The notes: generated from the letters alone by a model not told the origin. A stretch of 10,466 bases of DNA from Echinostoma caproni (GCA_900618425.1 UZAN01049244.1:2050-12515); one strand, 5' to 3'. Counted from the first letter of the stretch, positions 1 through 7,720 are shown. Translations and numbers: made by a program.

Positions 1-1
1 T

Positions 2-303
2 ACTTGCGGTCAGTGGTATATTGGAAGAACAGAACGTCACTTATCAACCATAATGTGTGAACATATTCCGAAACACCTTGGTCTTCGAGGATGGAAATTA
101 CCATCTAGTGCGATTACCCGTCATCTGTTTGATTCCGGTCACCATGTAGACGCGCCCAAAGCGTTTCGAGTCACTGCGAGGCCTCGAAGTTCGAGTACTT
201 TGCGATNTTGCGATTCTTAGAAGTGGTAATTATTCATCGATTGAAACCGCAATTATGTGTTTGAAAAACATTTGTGACGCAACTGTTTTTTCCCGTGGTA
301 GTG
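2..303 (+). pseudogene. PLE C-terminal GIY-YIG endonuclease, fragment with frameshift and stop
   Basis: The + frame starting at base 2 reads CGQWYIGRTERHL, then MCEHIPKHL, the GIY-YIG signature of PLE endonucleases, followed by SAITRHLFDSGHHVD. The family then has a stretch like LRFxEVxxIxRLKPxLCVxK. Here LRFLEVVIIHRLKPQLCV is present, but in the next frame from about base 208, past the ambiguous base at 207. A TGA at 262-264 interrupts it where relatives usually have a sense codon, and KTFVTQL follows. The catalytic Arg expected three residues before the Glu-His pair is Ile here. The N-terminal side (RT) is missing at the window edge. The piece nicks DNA for target-primed insertion in live elements; this copy cannot. 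Family assignment is confident, exact ends are not. Confidence 0.85.
200..217. other. Ambiguous base with flanking 7-bp direct repeat (probable assembly join)
   Basis: Base 207 is N, and TTGCGAT stands immediately on both sides of it (200-206 and 208-214). The extra 8 bases are exactly what breaks the endonuclease frame: the reading is in one frame before the N and in another after it, and the family motif LRF is started twice. The simplest reading is two contig or read ends that overlap by 7 bp and were joined with an N, rather than a biological insertion. Confidence 0.7.
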
Positions 304-544
304 ATGATATCACACTTGTAGCCACCCTACCATAGCATGACGTGACATGACCTTCCCTCCCCCCTTCCCTAGTTCACCACATTCACCAAATCGTTTGGTC
401 CAGTTCACCCCATATCAGATTTTCTCATCTTACTTGACCTCAACCCCCGAAACCAAACACAGATCACTCGACTCACTAGTCCAACACTTTGTTCAAATTA
501 CTCATTTCAACTCTTATGCTTCTTCGTTTTACATAATCATATAA
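304..544 (+). other. Probable 3' untranslated tail of the + strand PLE piece
   Basis: After the endonuclease motifs end near 303, the + strand becomes pyrimidine-rich (a C/T run at about 350-370) with repeated TTCACC words (at 373, 382 and 404), and no protein similarity is seen on either strand. Its place between the endonuclease end and the oppositely oriented RT break fits a PLE 3' tail. The right edge is inferred from where RT-like coding stops on the - strand. A reading frame at 347-544 on the + strand has no recognisable product. Confidence 0.4.
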
Positions 545-1621
545 ATGTGCGTTCACGGCTGGATGAGAGCACGCGAAATTGATGACCAATATCAATTCTG
601 CCCACATATGTCTTCTGATGTTGTTAAAAGTATTGTCGAGGTATCTGCAATAATTATCGAAATGTCGAATTGTCTCTCTCAAATTTTCGTTCTCCTGTTT
701 GGCTGGGAACATATCTGCCAATATGGGACCTAGTGGGGACCCAAAAGCCACCCCGTCGATTTGTCTGTAGAACCGGTCATTGTACAAAAACTATATGTTA
801 AATGTACATCTGAGGATCAACTCTTTCAATTTGTGCACCGGAATGCCGACGTGGATGTTGTTAGAAACTAAGAAGTCGCGAATATGCCCAACTGTCTCTA
901 TCTGCGGTACGTTTGTAAACAAGGATTCCACATCGGAGGACATCATGGTTTTGTTGAGAACATTGAGGTTTTTTATCTTCTCTATAAAGCTAAAGGTATC
1001 CTTCAGACTATGTTTGATAATCTTTCGGCGTATTGGTTTTAGTAGTTCTACGATCCATTGGGCGATGGCATGATATGGCGAACTCGACATTTCAATTATG
1101 GGTCGTATCGGAACGTTTGATTTATGCACCTTCAGTAATCCATAGAGCTGCAGCGGCGAGGATCCAGTCGGAACCAGCTTTTCGAAAACCACTTGTGATA
1201 TGTGACCTTCTATCTTTAGTTCTTTCAAGATGGACGTTAACATAGATTCCGTTTGCTCTATCGTCTTTCTCATGTGGTCTAGCAGAAAATTTTGTGAGTC
1301 GCTGAGGATATTCTCTAGTTTAGAGTGGTAATCAGTTTTATCGAGTAACACCCAGCCGGCCCCTTTATCCGGTCGAGACATTATGATATCGTTATTGGAA
1401 GTGAGATGTTTCATGGCGTCGATATGTTTCTTTGTCAAAATAGTTCTTGTCTGTACTTGTGTGTTCTAATACTGGTGGCAATAGTGTACTAGAGATGTTT
1501 TGAGTTGATGAGACCCATCCAGGTCGAAACAGCTGTCCAGTGCTTCCAAGCTTTTCAGTTCACGCTTCATTTGCCGTGTACACGACGAACTACCTCTTTG
1601 AAAGTGAATCAAATCCTCCAT
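545..1621 (-). pseudogene. PLE reverse transcriptase, 3'-truncated, with two in-frame stops
   Basis: One - strand frame runs from ATG 1621-1619 to about 545, broken only by TAG at 1468-1466 and TAG at 793-791. From 1438 it carries the PLE RT signature in order: MSRPDKGAGWVLLDKTDY (about 1381-1328), LQLYGLLKVHKSNVPIRPI (about 1150), SSDVESLFTNVP (motif A, Asp at 934-932), FYRQIDGVAFGSPLGPILAD (motif B, about 745) and RYLDNTF (motif C, about 645). The second Asp of motif C is Asn (634-632), which removes a catalytic metal ligand. After motif C the frame stays weakly PLE-like (AELILVINF, then SHPAVN) to about 545, then similarity is lost and the thumb and endonuclease are absent. The segment 1621-1469 may be an N-terminal remnant, but I recognise nothing specific in it. 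In live elements this enzyme copies the element RNA at a nicked target. Confidence 0.9.
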
Positions 1622-1708
1622 CACTCAAATTGTATTATTACTTCATAAGTTTCTTTATGTGCCCATTTTGGGATACAATGTGGACACGTGATCTAAATTG
1701 ACACAAGG

Positions 1709-1725
1709 ATATGCAGTATGCATAT
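1709..1725. repeat. Short perfect inverted repeat (7-bp arms)
   Basis: ATATGCA and TGCATAT are separated by GTA. It is AT-rich and short, so chance occurrence is likely; no transcription unit nearby gives it a role. Confidence 0.5.
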
Positions 1726-2285
1726 TACCACCGGGCTTCCTCGATTAACTTCAGCAATCGCTTTCACGTCAATATCACATGGTATACAACTTGTAGCTGT
1801 CTGTGGACACATTGAGTCAGTAATCTAATCTTTGATTGAGCGGTCAATGTGAAACCGTTGAACACTTTACTTAATTCACTTAAATAGTGGGAGATTATAT
1901 ATAAAATTAGAACGGGATTGTTCGTATAATGTCAACGTGCCAGACACCATTGAATGTCCTCGTTCTTTCCTGTGACCAGAAAAATACACCAAAAGGAGGA
2001 CAGCAGTGACAGATTTGAAGTACCTGCGAAAGTTTCATAGTTTATTAATGCGTATTTCCCAACTAATACAGACTATACCTTTTCAACTTCAAGTGAATCC
2101 AACAAATCACATTCTACCAGGAACCGAAAAAGGTGTTTCGTTCTTCTGCCGAAACACGCCACCGATTGGACTGGGTATATCAAAACCGAGTCCTGTGAAC
2201 TGATTTTTCCGTAGACAAAGGTGCGTTTTGAGCGAGTTACCGAGCGAGGATTAAAATTTCGGTGAGTGGGGTTGGAATGTTTGTT

Positions 2286-2295
2286 CCCCCCCCCC
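2286..2295. repeat. Ten-base C homopolymer
   Basis: An uninterrupted run of ten C lies in otherwise mixed sequence. Such runs are prone to length error in assemblies and to slippage, so any reading frame crossing it, in particular the - strand frame at 2073-2429, is unreliable. Confidence 0.9.
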
Positions 2296-2477
2296 TGACT
2301 CGGTGGGTTATGTCCTTGACCACTGATCGTGTGACCAGAATGAACAAACCCGGTGGTAAGTGGCCTCGGTCGGCCGAGTAAGGAAAAAATCACGTCCAAA
2401 TAGATCGATAAATCGGTCACCATGCTCAAGCTTAAATGTCGGAATGAATCACTGCGTGAGTGGGTTCAGTCTAGGTT

Positions 2478-2494
2478 CTCACTAGCCTAGTGAG
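2478..2494. repeat. Perfect inverted repeat (8-bp arms, 1-base centre)
   Basis: CTCACTAG and CTAGTGAG surround a single C. As DNA it is a near-palindrome; the one-base centre is too tight for an RNA hairpin without opening inner pairs. It could be a protein-binding palindrome or chance. Confidence 0.6.
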
Positions 2495-2603
2495 TAAATG
2501 CCATCGAGACAGAGGTTTTCTCGAATAACACCGATTCCTGTCAACCAAATGCAATCGCCTGCAAATTTCTGGAATTAAAAGGTACAATTGGCAAGATACT
2601 TAA

Positions 2604-2624
2604 CAATGGTACAATGGTACAATG
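2604..2624. repeat. 8-bp tandem repeat, about 2.6 copies
   Basis: CAATGGTA occurs twice head to tail, followed by a partial CAATG. This is consistent with local slippage. Confidence 0.8.
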
Positions 2625-2800
2625 AAAGAATTAACAGTATTTCACCTGATTAGGAAGATTAGATTTGAACTCATTCACCAGCCAACAGAAATTACATTTT
2701 CTCTCTGTAACTCCCGAATGACTTTCGCTTTTTATCCACGACGCCAATGGCAACAACCTGTCACCTACAGCTTCTCTCTTTGTTACTCAGCGTTGTCGCA

Positions 2801-2843
2801 CATTTTATCATCCTTGTTGCATCATTTATCATCCGTGTTGTAT
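2801..2843. repeat. Imperfect tandem duplication, unit about 21-22 bp
   Basis: Two adjacent units beginning CATTTATCATCC (the first with one extra T) and ending TTGCAT or TTGTAT are nearly identical. This is a short tandem duplication in non-coding sequence with no evident function. Confidence 0.75.
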
Positions 2844-4403
2844 CTTTTCACAGCCTGATTACATTTGTGCAATTCTTATAGTTCAGTGAGTGGGACATGT
2901 GGTGCTGCTCACAGTTGTACATGATGATGTTTCTCCATGTACCAGGGTTACTTTCCCCAAATTTCCCTGTACGAATTGGTGACCGGATAAAAACTCTTCT
3001 CATACGTGTTGGAGGATTGGGTTGTTCATATGTTTCTGAAAACCAGATTTTACATGCAGGCAACTAATAATCTGTTAGAACATAAAACAGTCAAATCGAA
3101 GAGTTCGATGTAAAGCGGCATTCGAACAAGTGTGTCCTAGTCAAAATTAGTTCCAATATTAGTGAATTTCAATATTTTGTTAACTAAACTCAACTTATTG
3201 TCTCGATGAATTTCCTTGTGAGTACTTTTCAAGGGCATGACAGTAATTTAAATTCTGAGTATGCAGTTAAATACTTTAATCATATTCTAGTGAATGGCTA
3301 AACCGCTTGCATCGTACACCACAAGAAGCAGGTTTGAAATAGATAGGGGCATACGATAAAACATTTTACGCTCACAAAGATAACAGTCAATTACGACTGA
3401 AGTGTAAATTATTTTGTTTTATTTCAATCGTGCAAAACACATTAGTGGGTAAGAAGAGGCGTCAAATGTGGCAGCTTTAGAACAAACTCAAATACGAGGA
3501 GAAGATTAACAGCGATTTCGGGAAATGTTCTAGGGGTAACAAACTTGAATAAATGGATACATGTCGAAAAATTGTTGAGGAAAAAACGTCCTGTTTGTTA
3601 TTGCAGATAAAATACGCTCCGACTAACAATGATCATTTATCAGTAAATCATTTAAGTTTGTTTTCTGAAGATCTGAGCAAACAACAGGAGAATGTGTAAA
3701 ATAACAAAATCCCGGGGAAAAAACATCCCTTTGAGGGAGCCATTTTGTGGTCCCCATTAGGGAGATATTTCAACGAAGTTTGTTTCACCAATGCATCATC
3801 TTCACTACTGAATACTGCAGTGAATTTCAAATACGCTTTTACCGTATCCGTTCACATTTCTTTCGTAAAAATATAACACTGTGAGTGTTCTGTAATCCAA
3901 AGGGATGGCTCACATACATTACTGGAAAACACAAGGATGATATTGTACTCTCATGGACTTTTTTATCTCACGCAACGAGTAGTGAATTCGTTTATCGGAA
4001 CTGCATGCTATTCATGTTCACAAGAGATAAGCTGTATTGGGTTACTAAACCTGGAACATAAATGGCAGATACACTTGATAGTACCCTGGGCCAAGGTGAT
4101 TAGTGAACTGCAAAGCACCTGATTATTGTTTTCCAGCTAAAACCCTATCCTGGTATGACAGAGTGTCAAGTCTTTTTTGGTTGAAGGGTAACTGAGAACA
4201 AATAGATAAACTCGGATATTTTTTATAAAATGAATAAAACAGTGAGAGACAATATGCATTTTTCAATTACAGTTGAATTCCCCTAAACTTGTTTCGGTTG
4301 CTTTTATCAAATCATTTCAGAGAGATTGAAACTCTTGACGGGACCGTGATTATCGAGTAATGTTTACCATTCATCCTTCTTAACCGTCTTTCGTGGGTTT
4401 CAG

Positions 4404-4453
4404 ATCTCTGTGGTTTGTCCATCCACAACTGGGTGTGGTCTTATATCCGAAAA
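4404..4453 (+). other. Candidate 50-nt upstream exon of the PGRP gene
   Basis: A good 3' splice site (pyrimidine-rich, ending TTTCAG at 4398-4403) is followed by one open frame reading ISVVCPSTTGCGLISE. It ends at AA before GTAACT (4454). Two leftover bases would be completed by the first base after the acceptor at 5268-5269, entering exactly the PGRP reading frame. The phase agreement has a one-in-three chance of being accidental. The donor is only fair, and the peptide is not recognisable and is not a signal peptide. Confidence 0.2.
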
Positions 4454-5269
4454 GTAACTGACCCATGACTTAGGGAAGAATAAACTTAAACAATGCGAAC
4501 ACTATCATAACCGTTGCCATTAGTATTGTTATTGCTATGGAATCAGACGGAACAAACCATGCGCTACCACGTCAAACTTAACTATCCGCCTAACCAAATT
4601 ATCGAACGAAAGGTTGCCGCAAATGCAACCTGATATTTTGCCGGCTAAAAGTCAAGCACGTGTACAATATAAATGACAAGTGGTCTGAAATGAACTCCGC
4701 AATAAAAATACTCCAATTCGTCTGTGGTATGAAGAGCACCAATTGGGTTGATTATCTGCGACAAGAACTAACGAGTACAACAGGAAGTGGTTTTGTTTGG
4801 ACCCAACGGTTTTGATATTTTTCTGCTGGAATTTGATGGTGTCATATCGTATTGTGGCTAAGAGCCCGCAACTGACCAGATAATTCTTTTGTACCGCGGC
4901 ATCAGGTGGCCTGGGAACGTAAGAAACATTTACACATAAATGGAGCAGTCGGAGCATGCTTCTAAACCAAAAAGCCACTCTATATAGAAAGCAATTTTGA
5001 TAGAAAAGTTTGACGGACAGACTAAATTGAAGAATAACGTATTGAATAAATCATAAGATGACTTTAACTGAGCTTTATTTTTTAATTTTTTTAAAATTTA
5101 TATTTCACTGGGATGAAAAGGCTGAAAACTTGACAATAAACATTGGTCTTTTTCTAAGGGTGATGAGAATTATTTCGGGCAGGTTTTAGTTTTTCTTTGT
5201 TTCCCAATTGCCATGAATCATAAAAAGATATTGGAATAAGTGTTCCTGTTGTTGTTTATCCCCTTTAAG
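4454..5269 (+). other. Non-coding stretch upstream of the PGRP gene; possible intron or promoter
   Basis: No credible gene is visible. The - strand frame at 4652-4978 (108 codons) has no recognisable domain. Around 5076-5110 lies a very AT-rich tract that could be promoter-like or intronic. The last 30 bases, ending CCCTTTAAG at 5269, form a pyrimidine-rich 3' splice-site-like sequence directly ahead of the PGRP frame. Confidence 0.4.
5241..5269 (+). promoter_or_regulatory. Candidate 3' splice acceptor of the PGRP exon
   Basis: A T/C-rich tract ends in AG at 5268-5269. The PGRP frame is open upstream to a TGA at 5214-5216, so the coding exon may begin at 5270 and be joined to an upstream exon, or to a trans-spliced leader if the organism uses one. 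This is inference from sequence pattern only. Confidence 0.4.
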
Positions 5270-5293
5270 ACACTGGACGAACCTGGATCGAGT

Positions 5294-5401
5294 ATGGATT
5301 CCAGTTATGTCCAATCTATTCTTGGACTCAGATCAATGGGCCGGCCCTGTGAGTCGACTTTCCAGGTGTTCATTGCTTCGATGTCGTGTACAGGTGGATA
5401 A
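5294..5401 (+). CDS. Overlapping upstream ORF (35 codons) at the PGRP start
   Basis: An ATG at 5294 has A at -3 and G at +4, a better start context than the ATG at 5307 (G at -3, T at +4). It opens a 35-codon frame beginning MDSSYVQSILG that overlaps the PGRP frame and stops at 5399-5401. If transcripts begin just upstream it would reduce initiation at 5307. Alternatively it shows that the real PGRP start lies in an upstream exon. I do not claim the peptide is functional. Confidence 0.3.
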   Translation: MDSSYVQSILGLRSMGRPCESTFQVFIASMSCTGG

Positions 5402-6971
5402 CGATCCATCCTCACTAGATACCCCGACTGAAGTACCTTCTGAGTGGAATCCAACAAAACCAATTTTGCGTATATTATCCCACAAAGAGTGGTTGGAACC
5501 AACATGTACCAGACGGTCTGCTTTTGTGGCATACAGTTCGACCAGTCAAATTCAAGAGGTAGTTGTACATGATGCATCCGTTACAAATTTCAGATGTTTC
5601 ACGCTGAGTGCATGCATTCATTATCTTCGTCAGATAAGCCTCGACCAACTTGAAGAAGGTTCTCCTGGAATCGGATTCAATTTCATGATTGGAAATGACG
5701 GCACAGTATACGAAGGTCGGGGGCTAAATTACGAGGGATCACATACACACGGACATAATATGCACACCTACGGAATAGCATTTCTAGGTTCGTATCCGTT
5801 AAATTTTCCTGCCGTGACTCCACTACAGGCATTTTGGTATCTGATCAAATATTTGCAATTTAAAAAAATGCTCCCAGATGATTTTCGCCTCAAAACTCAC
5901 CGTGATCTTCATCCAGACGACTGCCCGGGTCTCGCATTGCAGGCCCTTATGCATACCTGGTCTCAGGGTACACCAAATCCTGAAGAGAGTAAAATTGAGA
6001 TATGTGCGTCCGAAGGAAAATCTCCCTCCACTGGTTCGTTATCTGCCACTACCATAGGTTTGTTTGTGCTTTCCAGCCTAGTCGTACTTGGTTTGGGGTT
6101 GCTCGTTGCATCTATAGTGGTGAACTATAGTATTAGCAGAAGTTCTCCAATCGGTGGGACATCCAGTCTGATTGAGCACACACCGGAATGTCAACGATGG
6201 TCCGAAGTTTGTCGTCGAGTTAACAAAAGCCAATTACAATTTCGTCACACAGATATTCATCCAAATATGCCCAATTCCGATCAGGGTAGATACCGGCTAT
6301 TTCTGAATGCCTACCAACTTCCGGCTCAGGTGAAATTGGGACTTGCATTTCATCAGAGCTTGAAACCGCGGGGCTATAACAAAGAACTTGCTCTGATTAC
6401 TCTGTTCTGTCAGAATTGGCGAAGTTTACTCGAACAGGATTCAATTCCACCACTACTTCTATTGATGACTTTGTCTGCATTGCGGAGATACATCATAGTC
6501 CCGAACGATATTCGTCCACCTCTTCGGATTCAGCTGCTCACTTGTTATCTGGATTTTATGATTGTTGTAGCAGCCCACAACGATTTAAACTACAACGATC
6601 AGATGGCGGAACTCTGTTCTGATACGTCAGTCATCACAAGTGTAAGAAGGGAAAGATCAACGTGGAATCCTTTCTGTGGTCGATCTTTTCGACTCAGTTG
6701 TTTGAAATGTGATTTATGTCAACCACTTGAAACACAAGAAAATTACACTTGGACCAGTGGTCACAAAGGACGGCGTTCAGGGAGAAAAAGATTCACACTT
6801 GGACGTAAATCCACCGAGCCACGAATGAACACCTATTATGTGGGCAACACGGAGTGGCACAAGTTTAGAGAACGACAAAACTTATATGCCCGGATTCCAG
6901 AGCTTGAAGATGAAGAGACAAGTTTCCAAAAGTTTCTGGTCTACCGGGAATCCTCGTTAGATGGTACTTAA
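5307..6971 (+). CDS. Membrane-anchored peptidoglycan recognition protein (PGRP/amidase-2 domain) with unknown C-terminal region
   Basis: The frame gives 554 residues. Residues about 53-218 are a PGRP/N-acetylmuramoyl-L-alanine amidase-2 domain: ILSHKEW start, VVVHDAS, the C-x5-C pair (C97, C103) of the family disulfide, GIGFNFMIGNDGTVYEGRG, the GSHTHGHN to YGIAFLG strand, and THRDLHPDDCPG. Zinc ligands H88, H198 and C206 are present, but the usual catalytic Tyr is F124, and the Trp of GRGW is L140. Live PGRPs bind or cleave bacterial wall peptide. A hydrophobic helix spans about 247-273. Residues 274-554 match nothing I know; they contain nine Cys, including C465-x2-C468-x2-C471, two N-x-S/T sequons (N306, N479) and a basic stretch at 486-501. 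No signal peptide is visible from this ATG, whose start context is weak. The frame is open back to 5217, so an upstream exon may supply the true start. A 45-nt in-frame GT-AG segment (5349-5393) may be an intron. The domain call is firm; start and topology are not. Confidence 0.9.
   Translation: MSNLFLDSDQWAGPVSRLSRCSLLRCRVQVDNDPSSLDTPTEVPSEWNPTKPILRILSHKEWLEPTCTRRSAFVAYSSTSQIQEVVVHDASVTNFRCFTLSACIHYLRQISLDQLEEGSPGIGFNFMIGNDGTVYEGRGLNYEGSHTHGHNMHTYGIAFLGSYPLNFPAVTPLQAFWYLIKYLQFKKMLPDDFRLKTHRDLHPDDCPGLALQALMHTWSQGTPNPEESKIEICASEGKSPSTGSLSATTIGLFVLSSLVVLGLGLLVASIVVNYSISRSSPIGGTSSLIEHTPECQRWSEVCRRVNKSQLQFRHTDIHPNMPNSDQGRYRLFLNAYQLPAQVKLGLAFHQSLKPRGYNKELALITLFCQNWRSLLEQDSIPPLLLLMTLSALRRYIIVPNDIRPPLRIQLLTCYLDFMIVVAAHNDLNYNDQMAELCSDTSVITSVRRERSTWNPFCGRSFRLSCLKCDLCQPLETQENYTWTSGHKGRRSGRKRFTLGRKSTEPRMNTYYVGNTEWHKFRERQNLYARIPELEDEETSFQKFLVYRESSLDGT
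5349..5393 (+). other. Candidate 45-nt intron inside the PGRP N-terminus
   Basis: A strong donor (GTGAGT) follows CCCT, and the segment ends GTGTACAG before GTGGATAAC. The length of 45 is a multiple of three with no stop, so the frame is intact whether or not it is removed. The encoded residues 15-29 are Arg/Cys/Ser-rich, unlike the acidic and Pro-rich sequence on either side. A very short intron is possible in invertebrates with compact introns, but a purely coding stretch is equally compatible. Confidence 0.35.
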
Positions 6972-7540
6972 ATGTTTCAGCTGTACGCAACTAAGACGAA
7001 ACAAACTCCCCGCACACCGAAATCAGTCACACATCTGAATTCCGTTGTGCCCATCTAATTTTTTCGCTCACTTGACCAGTCACATTTTTGATCAAATAAT
7101 ACTTTTCTACTAAACTGCCTATCCTTCATTCTCGACCGATAACATCCAACTTATTGGCCAAACTGAAGACCCCGATATGAAACATGCTTGTAACAATTGT
7201 TTTTTATACTATCCAATGTCAATTCTCAAGTAGAACAGACGTAAAACGGAAAATACGTCGTCTTTTCACACTGGGATCTACGATTATATGACTTTCACGT
7301 GATACGGTCATTTACTGTACCTTTGACTAAACGTCCTCTCGAATCGAATGTGATAATGACTGTTATTTGGAGTGAGCGAAATAGACTGGACCAACAACAT
7401 GGTTTTGTTCTCTTTGCACAAGAGCAAGGAAGGATTTGATTCAAGTACCTAGTGGATTTCGTCGTGTATATGACCAGATGAGTACAGAACAAAAATTATA
7501 ATAAAAAGAACGAATAAAATATATGTTTACGCTTTGAACA
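6972..7540 (+). other. Probable 3' untranslated region of the PGRP gene
   Basis: After the TAA at 6972, no coding similarity is seen on either strand. The first AATAAA signals downstream are at 7500 and 7513, giving a 3' UTR of roughly 560 nt. The - strand frame at 7295-7492 has no recognisable product. Confidence 0.45.
7500..7518 (+). terminator. Tandem polyadenylation signals (AATAAA at 7500-7505 and 7513-7518)
   Basis: Two canonical hexamers stand 13 bases apart, followed by T/G-containing sequence (ATATGTTTACG, then GTTATTTTGTGG) that could serve as the downstream element. They are the first such hexamers after the PGRP stop and on its strand. The sequence is AT-rich, so chance remains possible. 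Confidence 0.45.
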
Positions 7541-7609
7541 CCGGCATTCACGGTTATTTTGTGGCAGATATTTATTCTCACATAATACCGAGTGACGCGT
7601 GGTAATACA

Positions 7610-7720
7610 ATGAGGAACACAGATGATATATCTGAGGAAAGTGACCATGTTGTATCACTGGCTTTAGACGCAAATCCAGTCTATCGTTCAAGTAAACGAT
7701 TGGATGCAGCAAACAAATAA
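7610..7720 (+). CDS. Small ORF, 36 codons, unknown
   Basis: ATG at 7610, TAA at 7718-7720. The product begins MRNTDDISEESDHVVSLALD and ends SSKRLDAANK, with an acidic start and basic end, a balanced composition more protein-like than most short frames here. The frame is open only nine codons upstream of the ATG. A fair donor (GTAAAC at 7693) lies inside, so it could be a first exon rather than a complete gene. No family is recognised. Confidence 0.2.
   Translation: MRNTDDISEESDHVVSLALDANPVYRSSKRLDAANK

Larger units (their letters stand above)
1..1624. mobile_element. Decayed Penelope-like element (PLE) remains, two pieces in opposite orientation
   Basis: The left end is built from two PLE-derived pieces. 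A C-terminal GIY-YIG endonuclease segment plus 3' flank reads rightward (2 to about 540). A reverse transcriptase segment reads leftward (about 1621 to 545). In an intact PLE the RT precedes the endonuclease in one frame on one strand, so these cannot be one uninterrupted copy. They meet tail to tail near 540-545, where the RT stops resembling the family. Both carry in-frame stops and lost catalytic residues, so the locus is a fossil. Whether they come from two insertions or one rearranged insertion cannot be decided from the window, because the left piece runs off the edge. Confidence 0.85.
1625..4403. other. Long non-coding stretch
   Basis: No reading frame here shows a recognisable domain. 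The longest, on the - strand at 2073-2429 (118 codons), crosses a 10-base C run and has a low-complexity, basic, Ser/Pro/Gly-rich product typical of non-coding sequence. No tRNA- or rRNA-like sequence was seen. The notable content is small repeats, listed separately. It may contain introns, since the downstream PGRP gene could have 5' exons here, or unrecognised repeats. Confidence 0.5.

Noticed and set aside
347..1245. + strand reading frames at 347-544, 545-733, 780-1073 and 1033-1245
   Set aside because: Three are antisense to the recognisable RT frame and one lies in the putative PLE 3' tail; none has a recognisable product.
1..1624. Twin-priming style 5' inversion of a single retroelement insertion
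   Set aside because: That mechanism puts the inverted 5' part ahead of the sense 3' part; here the RT lies beyond the 3' end of the endonuclease piece, which is the wrong order.
2365..2378. Small hairpin CTCGG / CCGAG with 4-base spacer
   Set aside because: Five-base arms are expected by chance in a sequence of this length, and no transcript context exists.
2006..2429. Overlapping frames at 2006-2203 (+) and 2073-2429 (-, 118 codons)
   Set aside because: The - strand frame crosses a ten-C run, is low in complexity and matches no domain; two overlapping opposite frames suggest chance openness, perhaps within an unrecognised repeat.
2622..3063. Frames at 2622-2858 (+) and 2848-3063 (-)
   Set aside because: No domain, no splice context; the + frame runs through a tandem duplication.
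4652..4978. 108-codon - strand frame
   Set aside because: No recognisable motif, no supporting start context or neighbouring exon; length is within chance for this much sequence.
5305..5577. 90-codon - strand frame opposite the PGRP gene
   Set aside because: Antisense shadow of a well-supported coding region.
6416..6622. 68-codon + frame inside the PGRP tail
   Set aside because: Alternate frame of the long ORF; no separate start or domain evidence.
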